From assembly GCA_958428235.1 (NCBI GenBank), contig CAUAFG010000010.1:1-64000 (forward strand): a stretch of DNA of 64,000 bases, read 5' to 3'. Source of the stretch: Faeciplasma sp900553675. Lineage in GTDB: Bacteria; Bacillota; Clostridia; Oscillospirales; Ruminococcaceae. A model generated the notes under the pieces. The model saw nothing but the letters and a program-made list of their open reading frames with translations, was not told where the DNA came from and searched no databases. Both the position numbers and the translations under genes were made by a program. This document shows positions 17,291 through 26,000 of the stretch, one piece after another (position 1 is the stretch's first letter; every line of letters begins with the position of its first letter).

Positions 17291-18292
17291 TTACTTGATG
17301 ATCTCTCTAACCGCTTCAACCTTCTTGACAAGTGCGGCGTATTCTTCCGGCTTAAGCGACTGCGCACCGTCGCAAAGGGCGTGCATGGGGTCGTTGTGAA
17401 CCTCGATTATAAGACCGTCCGCGCCGGCGGCTGTGGCTGCCAACGCCATCGGAGGAACAAGTCTTGACATACCGGTGGCATGACTGGGGTCGGCAATAAC
17501 AGGAAGGTGCGAAAGCTCCTTAAGCATAGGTATCGCGGAGATGTCCATAGTGTTTCTGGTGTAGTCGCTGTAGGTGCGTATTCCTCTTTCGCAGAGAATG
17601 ATGTTTTCGTTGCCGCTTGACATGATGTATTCCGCGCTCATCAAAAGCTCTTTAAGGGTGTTTGCAAGACCTCTCTTTAAAAGTATAGCCTTGTTGGTTT
17701 TGCCAAGTTCCTTTAAAAGGTCGAAGTTCTGCATATTTCTTGCGCCGACCTGCAAAACGTCTACGTCCTCGAACAGCGGAAGATCAGAAACGCTCATAAT
17801 CTCGGTTACTATCGGAAGACCTGTTTCCTCGCGCGCAATTTTTAAAAGCTCGATTCCCCTGCCCCTCAGACCTTGGAAGTCATAGGGCGAGGTTCTGGGC
17901 TTAAATGCTCCGCCGCGCATCATGTTGGCTCCTGCAGCCTTAACGGCTTTTGCAACGCAGACTATCTGCTCCTCGGTTTCTACCGAGCAGGGACCCGCTA
18001 TCATGCAGAAATTGCCGCCGCCGATTTTCACGCCCTTAACGTCTACAACGGTATCCTCGGGGTGGAATTTGCGGTTGCAGCATTTAAAGGATTCCGAAAC
18101 CCTTGTTACCGACTCGACTATATCAAGGCTTTCTATCAAGTCTTTGTCTACCTTGCTGGTGTCTCCTATAAGACCCAGAACAGTGCTGTATTCGCCCTCG
18201 GAGATGTGCACGCCTATGCCCATTCCCTTAAGCCAGTCTATAAGCTGCGCTCTTTTTTCCTCGCTGACGTTTCTTTTAAGTGCTACTACCAT
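17291..18292 (-). CDS. aroF: 3-Deoxy-7-phosphoheptulonate (DAHP) synthase, type I-beta
   Basis: A 333-residue enzyme for the first step of the aromatic pathway. Residues 1-70 form a ferredoxin-like regulatory domain, and the rest is the KDO8P/DAHP synthase barrel: MIAGPCSVETEEQ, GAFKPRTSPYDFQGL, the ARNMQNFDLL stretch with active-site Asn/Gln, LLKRG, and DPSHATG near the end. AAAGGAACGAAATAAA precedes the ATG. It is first in the aro operon and is preceded by a Phe/Tyr leader peptide and attenuator. Confidence 0.97.
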   Translation of the reverse strand: MVVALKRNVSEEKRAQLIDWLKGMGIGVHISEGEYSTVLGLIGDTSKVDKDLIESLDIVESVTRVSESFKCCNRKFHPEDTVVDVKGVKIGGGNFCMIAGPCSVETEEQIVCVAKAVKAAGANMMRGGAFKPRTSPYDFQGLRGRGIELLKIAREETGLPIVTEIMSVSDLPLFEDVDVLQVGARNMQNFDLLKELGKTNKAILLKRGLANTLKELLMSAEYIMSSGNENIILCERGIRTYSDYTRNTMDISAIPMLKELSHLPVIADPSHATGMSRLVPPMALAATAAGADGLIIEVHNDPMHALCDGAQSLKPEEYAALVKKVEAVREIIK

Positions 18293-18316
18293 TTTATTTC
18301 GTTCCTTTCATATGGA

Positions 18317-18335
18317 GCCGGACGTTTTATCCGGC
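18317..18335 (-). promoter_or_regulatory. Hairpin just ahead of the aroF ribosome site
   Basis: GCCGGA pairs with TCCGGC around a seven-base loop, between the attenuator T-tract and the AAAGGA ribosome site of aroF. It may protect the processed mRNA or affect translation; neither is shown. Confidence 0.45.
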
Positions 18336-18339
18336 TTGA

Positions 18340-18385
18340 TTTTTTGTTACAAAACAAAAGCCGCACAAGTTGTAACCTGTGCAGC
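18340..18385 (-). terminator. Attenuator terminator of the aro operon
   Basis: On the minus strand GCTGCACAGG (18385-18376) pairs with CTTGTGCGGC (18369-18360), loop TTACAA, followed by TTTTGTTTTG. The same left arm, extended to GCTGCACAGGTTAC (18385-18372), can instead pair with GTAATTTGTGTTGC (18425-18412) at 13 of 14 positions. The two structures exclude each other, the arrangement of ribosome-controlled attenuation. Confidence 0.85.
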
Positions 18386-18440
18386 CAATACAAAGCGTTA
18401 AAAGAATTTTTGCAACACAAATTACCTTTACATCTGAAAA

Positions 18441-18497
18441 TCAAACAGCGGTAAAGTAAAAGTAATATGCATAGCCAAAATCAAAAATGTTCAACAT
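18441..18497 (-). CDS. Phe/Tyr-rich leader peptide of the aro operon
   Basis: An 18-codon open frame reading MLNIFDFGYAYYFYFTAV, with four Phe (5, 7, 13, 15) and four Tyr (9, 11, 12, 14). AGGAG lies nine bases before the ATG, and the frame ends 16 bases before the antiterminator arm at 18425. It is too short to be a functional enzyme, and its composition is the signature of a leader peptide that senses charged tRNA-Phe and tRNA-Tyr. Ribosome stalling on these codons should favour the antiterminator and allow synthesis of AroF, TyrA, AroB, AroA, AroC, PheA and AroE-AroK. Composition, ribosome site and hairpins are seen directly; control is inferred. Confidence 0.85.
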   Translation of the reverse strand: MLNIFDFGYAYYFYFTAV

Positions 18498-18534
18498 AGT
18501 GATTTTCTCCTATAGCGCTTAATTTCATGAGACA

Positions 18535-18562
18535 ATTATAACATACGTTTCGGATTTGTCAA
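18535..18562 (-). promoter_or_regulatory. Consensus promoter of the aro operon
   Basis: On the minus strand TTGACA (18557-18562), a 16-base spacer and TATAAT (18535-18540), with TGT before the -10 box. Transcription should begin near 18528, about 30 bases before the leader-peptide ATG. Confidence 0.85.
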
Positions 18563-18642
18563 GTGTTTTTATAAATTTAAAGTGGAAAAGTGAAGAATCT
18601 CCATTCTATACAAAAAATCAATGCAATAATCACAATAAATCA

Positions 18643-18671
18643 TTGAAAAAAATAATAAAAGAATGTATTCT
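18643..18671 (+). promoter_or_regulatory. Promoter of the GH43-GH31 operon
   Basis: TTGAAA (18643-18648), 17 bases, TATTCT (18666-18671). The region 18498-18713 otherwise holds only the divergent aro promoter and A/T-rich sequence. Confidence 0.5.
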
Positions 18672-18713
18672 TGAGTTATGAAATTAACTCATACAACTCA
18701 TGGAGGCATATAC

Positions 18714-20501
18714 ATGAAAACCATTTTACTTTACACCAGAGAGCCGCTCGATTCTGCTATCTACGACCCCAAGCTTGCCTACAGTATGCATATAGCATTA
18801 AAGACCGAATCGGGATACACCGCTCTCAACCACAATTCCGGCGTGTTCTTTGCAAAAGCCACCGAAAACGCAGACGGCACACTCAATTCAAAGACCCTGC
18901 GTTCGCCCATAGCCTTTAAGCTTACCGACGGCGGCTATGGAATCATGGCAGTTCGCACCAACGAAATCGGCAATACCGATAACGAAAGCATTGGAAGCGT
19001 TTTAGTCGCCAGAACCGACGACTTTATCTCCTACACCGAAATAGGTCTTTTAAAGCTGAGCGATTCCGAAATCCAAGCCGTCAGCTGCAAATACTGCGAG
19101 AACGGCAAGGCTTACAAGGTATGCTACACAACCGAAGACGGCTGCAAAATCTTCAAACTGACCGACTTCGACTCTCTTTCGGGTGTGCCTGTTGACAGCT
19201 GCCCGGGCGGATGCGAGGTAACCGTCCCCGAAGTAAGCTGTGATATCGAGGGTGCGCGCCCAAGCTGCGAGATTGAGGTGTCCGACGAAATTGCCGACCG
19301 CCTTGTAAAAAAGCTGACAACTCCCGTAAACGTTGAAATGAGAGTTCCTGCCGAAACTGACGTTAAGTGCGCAGGATGTGTCGGCAAGATAACCGCAACG
19401 GCTGTATATTCCGACGGCTCGACCGACGAAAAACGGGTAGACTGGGATATCAGCGGCATTGACTTTAATAAGCCCGGAAAATATGAGATTTGCGGCAGAG
19501 TTCATCAGGACCACTTCGAGTTTCCCATCGCCACCAACCGCGCCGACCCCTGCGTTGCAAGATGGCATGGCAAATACTACTTCATTGCCACCAACGACGC
19601 CGACGGCAACCACACTTTATATATACGGTGCGCGGACAGCATCCCCGAGCTTGTAAACGCCCCTGAAACGCTTTTGCTGGATTCCAATACCTATGAGGAC
19701 ATCGGCGGACTTTTGTGGGCGCCCGAGTTCCACGAGATAAACGGCAGACTTTATATCTTCCACGCGGCAACCCCGGGCGAGTTCTTCCGTGAGGAAAGCC
19801 ACATCATGGAGCTGCGCGAGGGCGGAGACCCAATGGTAAGAAGCGACTGGTCGCGTCCTCAAAGAATAGTCAAGGCGGACGGAAGCGAGCTTTGCGAAGC
19901 CGGCAAGGTCATCACCCTTGACATGACCTGCTTTGAGTGGCAGGGCGAATACTATGTTATCTGGTCGCAAAGACAGTTTTTGCCTGTGGATCAGGGCGCA
20001 TGGCTTTATATCGCAAAGCTTAACCCCGATCACCCCCGCAGACTTTTAACCGAGCCGGTGGTGCTTTCAAAGCCCGACTACGGCTGGGCAAACAATCACA
20101 CCTTTGTTGATGAGGGTCCCTTCTCACTTATCAGGGGCGACAAGCTTTGGATATCCTTCTCAAGCGCGGCGGTGGATTCAACATATGTAGTGTCCTTCCT
20201 GTCGATAGACAAGGGCAAAGACCTGCTTGTCAGGGAGAATTGGACGAAAGCAAACTTTCCTGCCATGACCTCGCGCTGCGTTGATGGCGAGTTCGGCACC
20301 GGTCATAACGCATATGTCATAGACGAAGACGGCAAGGTATGGAACACCTACCATGCAAGACCGGGAATCGACGCTCCCCGCTCCAGCGGAATAAGGAGAG
20401 TACATTTCAACGTCTACGGCGAACCGGTTTTAGATATGACCGAGGAAATGGACATCAAGCCGGAGTTAAAAGACGTTAAAACCATAATTAATGTTAAATA
20501 A
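18714..20501 (+). CDS. Glycoside hydrolase family 43 protein with Ig-like domain
   Basis: A 595-residue protein. The N-terminal 165 or so residues have no clear assignment; about 205-270 look like a bacterial Ig-like (Big_4) domain (ITATAVYSDGSTD to GKYEICGRV); and residues 272-580 form a five-bladed GH43 propeller. Catalytic candidates are Asp278 in NRADPCVARWHGKYY and Glu467 in VDEGPF. GH43 enzymes usually remove arabinose or xylose from plant glycans. GGAGG seven bases upstream selects the ATG at 18714 over an earlier in-frame ATG. No signal peptide is visible, so it probably acts on imported oligosaccharides. GH31 follows 24 bases later. Confidence 0.82.
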   Translation: MKTILLYTREPLDSAIYDPKLAYSMHIALKTESGYTALNHNSGVFFAKATENADGTLNSKTLRSPIAFKLTDGGYGIMAVRTNEIGNTDNESIGSVLVARTDDFISYTEIGLLKLSDSEIQAVSCKYCENGKAYKVCYTTEDGCKIFKLTDFDSLSGVPVDSCPGGCEVTVPEVSCDIEGARPSCEIEVSDEIADRLVKKLTTPVNVEMRVPAETDVKCAGCVGKITATAVYSDGSTDEKRVDWDISGIDFNKPGKYEICGRVHQDHFEFPIATNRADPCVARWHGKYYFIATNDADGNHTLYIRCADSIPELVNAPETLLLDSNTYEDIGGLLWAPEFHEINGRLYIFHAATPGEFFREESHIMELREGGDPMVRSDWSRPQRIVKADGSELCEAGKVITLDMTCFEWQGEYYVIWSQRQFLPVDQGAWLYIAKLNPDHPRRLLTEPVVLSKPDYGWANNHTFVDEGPFSLIRGDKLWISFSSAAVDSTYVVSFLSIDKGKDLLVRENWTKANFPAMTSRCVDGEFGTGHNAYVIDEDGKVWNTYHARPGIDAPRSSGIRRVHFNVYGEPVLDMTEEMDIKPELKDVKTIINVK

Positions 20502-20525
20502 TTATTAATAAAGGAGCTGACACAT

Positions 20526-22850
20526 ATGCTATACGCTTTTCCCCCAAAAAGCAGAGAAATCACCGATTACAAGCTTGAAGGCAACATTCTTTACTTGTAT
20601 TCTGAAGCAGTAAAGCACAGGATTATCCCGATTGCCGAGGATATCGCCCGCATAAGCTGCACCGACACGGAAAGCTTTGATTCCGGCGAAAAAACCGGAG
20701 TGATCCTGAAAACCGTTTCGGACGGCTGGAAGCTCAGTGCCGACAGCGATACGCTGAAATTTTCGTCAGCCGCGCTGTCAATAGTAATTGACCGCAAAAC
20801 CGCTTCGTTCTGCTATTCTGACGGCGACGGCAGGATACTGCTGCGTGAAAAAAAACGCGATGCCAAGGAGCTTGACGGCTTTACAGCCTACAAGCGGGAG
20901 GCCTCCACAAAGGAGAGCGTTAAGACCGCAGACGGAGAGAAGACTGTGGTCACCGACGGCAAAAAAATCGAGTGGGGCAGGCTCTGCCACACACGGCTGA
21001 ACCTCTGCTTTGACGACGGCGAGGCGCTGTACGGCTTGGGTCAGCACGAGGAAGGCTTTATGAACCTTCGTGGAAAGACGGTTTATGTCTATCAGGCAAA
21101 CCGCAAAATCGCAATTCCTATGCTTGTTTCCTCCAAGGGCTGGGGAATGCTTTTCGACACCTACAGCCCGCTTATCTTCAACGACAACGAATACGGAAGC
21201 TATGTTTACACCGAAGCCGACCGCGAAATGGACTTCTACTTTATAAGCGGCGGAAATCCCGACGGCGCAGTAAAGGGCTACCGTAGGCTTACCGGAAAGG
21301 CTGCAATGCTTCCGAAATGGGCGTTCGGCTACATTCAGTCGCAGGAAAGATATGAAAGCTTTGACGAGATTATCTCCACCGTCAAGGAGTTCCGCAAACG
21401 TGATATCGGCATGGACTGCATAGTTCAGGACTGGTGTTCTTGGCCGGACAATATGTGGGGACAGAAATCATTCCACCCTGTCCGCTACTCCGATCCCGCG
21501 GAAAACATCTCGAAAATACATGAGCTAAATGCTAAATTCATGCTTTCAATATGGCCGAATCCCAGTAACACCGCACCGGATTACAAAGAATTCTCGGAAA
21601 AGGGCTTTATGATAGAGACAGACGACTATTACAACGCCTTCAGTCCGGAAGCCCGCGATCTCTACTGGAAGCAGGTGCGCGAAAATCTGTGGAAATACGG
21701 CGTTGACGCATGGTGGTGCGACAATTCCGAGCCTTATGCGCCTGAGTGGAACCACATAGTCCGCGCCTGCGAGGGCAGAGCATATGAGGAGTTTGTCGCC
21801 GCCGCCAACGACAGATTCGACCCCGATAAGCTGTGCGAATACCCATTCCGCCACGCTCAGGCTCTTTATGAGGGTCAGAGGGGCGAAACGGACGAAAAGC
21901 GCGTGGTAAATCTTACAAGATGCGCCTACACCGGAAGCCAGCGATTCGGCACAATACTGTGGTCGGGCGACACCTCTGCCACTTGGGACACCTACGCCAA
22001 GCAGATAGCCGCAGGACTGAATTTCTGCGCTTCGGGACTTCCCTACTGGACTATGGACATCGGCGGATTCTTTGTTAAAAAATCGGTAAACTGGTACTGG
22101 GACGGCGACTATGACAACACCGTTTCCGACCCCGCATACAGGGAACTATATGTAAGATGGTTCCAGTGGGGTGCATTCCTGCCCATCTTCCGCGCTCACG
22201 GAACCGACTGCCGCCGCGAGCCTTGGGCGTTTGAGGACAAAAACGATATGCGCTTCTACAACGCCTTAGTCAAGGTAAATCACTTAAGATATACGCTCCT
22301 GCCTTACATCTATTCCGCCGCCGCAAACGCTTATTTTGAGGACGGCTCGATAATAAGACCTCTTGCATTTGAATATCCCGAGGACGAAAAGGTTCAGGAC
22401 ATCAAAAATCAGTATATGTTCGGCGCGGACATGATGGTGTGTCCGGTTACAAGACCTATGTACTTTGACGCTGACGGCGAAATTGCAAAGCCCGACTTAA
22501 ACGTTTCGGTTTATCTTCCCGAGGGCGGATGGTACAGCCTTTCAACCGGCGAATACTTCGAGGGCGGAAAGTATATAAGCGTCTGCGCACCTCTTGACGA
22601 GATTCCCGTGTTTGTTAAGGCAGGCTCAATTATTCCCTTCGCTTCATACAAGCCTTATGCTCAGGCGGAGGACGATATCACGCTGACGGTATTCCCCGGC
22701 AAGGACGGCGAAACGGCTCTTTATGAAGATTCCGGCGACGGCTACGGCTACGAAAACGGCGAATACAAGCTGACAAAAATTATCTGGCACGATTCCGAAA
22801 GACGGCTTGAAGTGTCGGACGGCAGAACATTTGATTTTAAGGTTATATAA
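20526..22850 (+). CDS. Glycoside hydrolase family 31 (alpha-glucosidase/alpha-xylosidase-like)
   Basis: A 774-residue family 31 alpha-glycosidase, a retaining enzyme using two aspartates. The N-terminal beta-sandwich (ALYGLGQHEEGFMNLRG) is followed by the barrel, where Asp399 in WWCDNSEP is the nucleophile and Asp482 in LWSGDTSATWD is the acid/base. Distal beta-domains close the protein. The substrate might be alpha-xylosides, such as xyloglucan pieces, or alpha-glucosides; the sequence alone does not decide. There is no signal peptide, so it is probably cytoplasmic, and it shares an operon with the GH43 gene. Confidence 0.9.
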   Translation: MLYAFPPKSREITDYKLEGNILYLYSEAVKHRIIPIAEDIARISCTDTESFDSGEKTGVILKTVSDGWKLSADSDTLKFSSAALSIVIDRKTASFCYSDGDGRILLREKKRDAKELDGFTAYKREASTKESVKTADGEKTVVTDGKKIEWGRLCHTRLNLCFDDGEALYGLGQHEEGFMNLRGKTVYVYQANRKIAIPMLVSSKGWGMLFDTYSPLIFNDNEYGSYVYTEADREMDFYFISGGNPDGAVKGYRRLTGKAAMLPKWAFGYIQSQERYESFDEIISTVKEFRKRDIGMDCIVQDWCSWPDNMWGQKSFHPVRYSDPAENISKIHELNAKFMLSIWPNPSNTAPDYKEFSEKGFMIETDDYYNAFSPEARDLYWKQVRENLWKYGVDAWWCDNSEPYAPEWNHIVRACEGRAYEEFVAAANDRFDPDKLCEYPFRHAQALYEGQRGETDEKRVVNLTRCAYTGSQRFGTILWSGDTSATWDTYAKQIAAGLNFCASGLPYWTMDIGGFFVKKSVNWYWDGDYDNTVSDPAYRELYVRWFQWGAFLPIFRAHGTDCRREPWAFEDKNDMRFYNALVKVNHLRYTLLPYIYSAAANAYFEDGSIIRPLAFEYPEDEKVQDIKNQYMFGADMMVCPVTRPMYFDADGEIAKPDLNVSVYLPEGGWYSLSTGEYFEGGKYISVCAPLDEIPVFVKAGSIIPFASYKPYAQAEDDITLTVFPGKDGETALYEDSGDGYGYENGEYKLTKIIWHDSERRLEVSDGRTFDFKVI

Positions 22851-22861
22851 AATATCGCAAA

Positions 22862-22896
22862 CGGCGGTGGGATAAACGTCCTGCCGCTGGTTTTTT
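22862..22896 (+). terminator. Terminator of the GH43-GH31 operon
   Basis: CGGCGGTGGGA pairs with TCCTGCCGCTG (11 bp with G-U pairs), followed by TTTTTT. Confidence 0.8.
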
Positions 22897-23021
22897 GTAT
22901 TATTTCCACTATGTTCTAATATTATTTAACATAAGTCGGAATTTTTATCTCATAAAAAAACCTTTCAAAAAATATTCATAAAAATTTCGACAAAAGTACC
23001 CACAAAACCGAAAAAGTGTGC

Positions 23022-23027
23022 TATAAT
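23022..23027 (+). promoter_or_regulatory. Extended -10 promoter of the activase gene
   Basis: TGCTATAAT is a perfect extended -10 element; the -35 region is weak. The transcript would begin about 65 bases before the ATG at 23099. Confidence 0.5.
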
Positions 23028-23098
23028 GTTATGTTGAAGAAACGGCTGCCTTGATAACGCCGTTTCATCGCAAGAATACTTTTGGGAGTCTACATAGT

Positions 23099-26000
23099 AT
23101 GAACGTATACCGCGCAGGAATAGACATCGGAAGCACAACGATAAAGCTTGTTGTGCTTGATGATAACAACAATATCATATTCGGAAAATACCGCCGCCAC
23201 TGTGCCCAGATCCAGCCCGCAATGCAGGAGCTTTTGGCTGAGGCAAAGGCAGAGCTTGGCGATTTTCGGCTTCGGCTAAAAATCACCGGCTCAGGCTCGA
23301 TAAATCTGGGCAAGGCACTTAATATTGCGTTTGTTCAGGAGGTCGCGGCAGTTGCATCCGCTTTGGAATATTTAGCCCCTCAGACCGACGTTGCCATTGA
23401 GCTTGGCGGAGAGGACGCAAAAATTATATACTTCACCGGCGGTCTTGAAGAAAGAATGAACGGCGTATGCGCCGGCGGTACAGGCTCGTTTATCGACCAG
23501 ATGGCTGCGCTTTTGCAGACCGACGCTGCCGGCTTAAACGAGGAAGCCCGCAACTACAAGCGAATCTACCCCATCGCCGCGCGCTGCGGAGTTTTCGCGA
23601 AGACTGACATCCAGCCGCTTATAAACGAGGGCGCGGCAAAATCCGACCTTGCGGCTTCGATTTTCCAAGCTGTAGTCAACCAGACCATTTCGGGACTTGC
23701 CTGCGGAAAGCCAATCCGCGGGTGCGTGGCGTTTCTGGGAGGACCTCTGCACTTCCTGCCGGAGCTGAAAAAGGCGTTTATCCGCACCCTTTCGCTCACG
23801 CCGGACAAGGTTGTCGATCCTGAAAACTCACACCTTTTCGCCGCAATGGGCGCTGCTTTAGAAGCCGGCGACGCCGACGATATCTCGCCGGACGAGCTTA
23901 TCGAGCGTTTGCGCTCCGGAATAAGCATGGAATTTGAGCTTAAACGCCTTGAACCGTTGTTTGCCGACGAAGCCGAATATAACGAATTTTTGGAGAGACA
24001 CTCCAAGGCAGTCGTCAAAAAGGGCGAGCTTGAAAGCTACTGCGGAAACTGCTTTTTGGGAATAGACGCGGGCTCGACAACAACAAAGCTCGCGCTGATT
24101 GGCGATGGCGGCGAGCTGCTGTTCTCGTATTATGCTTCAAACCTCGGCTCACCTGTTCAGACAGCTATAAAGGCGATGGAGGAGCTTGGAAAGCGTCTGC
24201 CCTGCACCGCTAAAATCGCACGCTCCTGCTCCACCGGCTACGGCGAGGCTCTATTAAAGTCGGCGTTTTCTTTAGACTGCGGTGAGGTTGAAACCATTGC
24301 CCACTGCACCGCCGCTTCATTCTTCGACCCCAAGGTCGACTGCGTTATGGATATCGGCGGACAGGACATGAAGTGCATAAAGCTTAAAAATTCCTCAGTA
24401 GATACAATAATGCTCAATGAAGCCTGCTCCTCGGGCTGCGGGTCGTTTATCGAGAATTTTGCGCAGTCTCTGGGCTACACTGCCGAGGAATTTGCCGAAA
24501 AAGCTTTGTTTGCGGCTCATCCCATAGATCTGGGAACGCGCTGCACAGTGTTTATGAACTCAAACGTAAAGCAGGCGCAGAAAGAGGGCGCTACCGTTGA
24601 GGATATCTCTGCGGGACTTGCCTACTCGGTCATCAAAAACGCACTGTTTAAGGTTATAAAGCTTTCAAGCGCAGCCGAGCTCGGCTCTAATATCGTGGTT
24701 CAAGGCGGAACCTTCTTTAACAAGGCGGTATTGCGGGCGTTTGAAAAGATTTCCGGCGCGCAGGTTGTCTGTCCGGACATTTCCGGAATAATGGGCGCGT
24801 TCGGTGCGGCACTTATTGCCAAAGACAGCTACACCGGTCAGCCGTCGACTATGCTTTCAATCCCTGAAATACTCAAGCTTACATACACCACCTCGACCAC
24901 CCACTGCAACGGCTGCTCAAATCACTGCATGCTTACCATAAACACATTCTCGGGCGGCAGACGGCACATCACCGGCAACCGCTGCGAAAAGGGTCTGGGC
25001 GCGGCATCGTCAAGCGAAAAGGGACCGAACGTTTACGCCTACAAGCTTGAAAGAATCTTCGGCTACGAGCCGCTTGAAAATCCCAAGCGCGGCGAGATAG
25101 GCATACCCAGAGTTCTTAATATGTACGAGAATTTCCCGTTCTGGGCAACCTTCTTTAAGGAGCTTGGATTTAAGGTGATTCTCTCACCCAAATCCAGCCA
25201 CAAGATTTACGAGCTGGGTATGGAAAGCATACCCTCCGAATCGGAGTGCTATCCTGCCAAACTTTCCCACGGGCACGTTCAGTGGCTGATAAACGGCGGC
25301 GTTAAAACCATATTCCACCCCTGCGTTTTCTATGAGCATCAGGAAAACAAAGGCGCGCAGAATCACTTTAACTGCCCGATTGTAATATCCTACCCCGAAA
25401 ATCTCAAAAACAACGTCGAAGGCATTATCAACGGCGACGTAAGATACATCCGCCCGTTTATCGCGTTCACCTCCGAAAAGACAGCTGCGAACAGACTTGT
25501 TGAGGTCTGCGCAAAGGAATGGGGCATACCGGCGGAGGAGGTTATAAACGCCGTCCACTCGGCATGGGCTGAGCAGCACAAGTGCAAGCAGGACATACGC
25601 GCAAAGGGTGCCGAAGCTCTTAACTGGATGGCTAAAAACAACCGCCCCGGAATAGTGCTTGCAGGAAGACCTTATCACGTCGACCCCGAAATCAACCACG
25701 GTATTCCGGAGATGATATGCTCCTACAACATGGCTGTTTTAAGCGAGGACAGCCTGCCCATCAGCTTTGAGCAGGATAAGCCGCTTAGGGTCAACGACCA
25801 GTGGGTATATCATTCAAGACTGTATGCCGCCGCCGAGTTTGTAAGGAACAGAAACGACCTTGAGCTTATCCAGCTGAACTCCTTCGGCTGCGGACTGGAT
25901 GCCGTTACCACCGATCAGGTGTCCGAAATTTTAGAGCGTTCCAACAAACTTTACACCGTGCTTAAGATAGACGAGGTATCCAATCTGGGCGCGGCAAGAA

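Noticed and set aside
17873..18454. Plus-strand frame opposite aroF and its leader
   Set aside because: It is antisense to a confident gene and attenuator, with no promoter or ribosome site.
25184..25699. Minus-strand frames inside the activase gene
   Set aside because: They are shadows of the GC-skewed third positions of the plus-strand gene, and none has a ribosome site.
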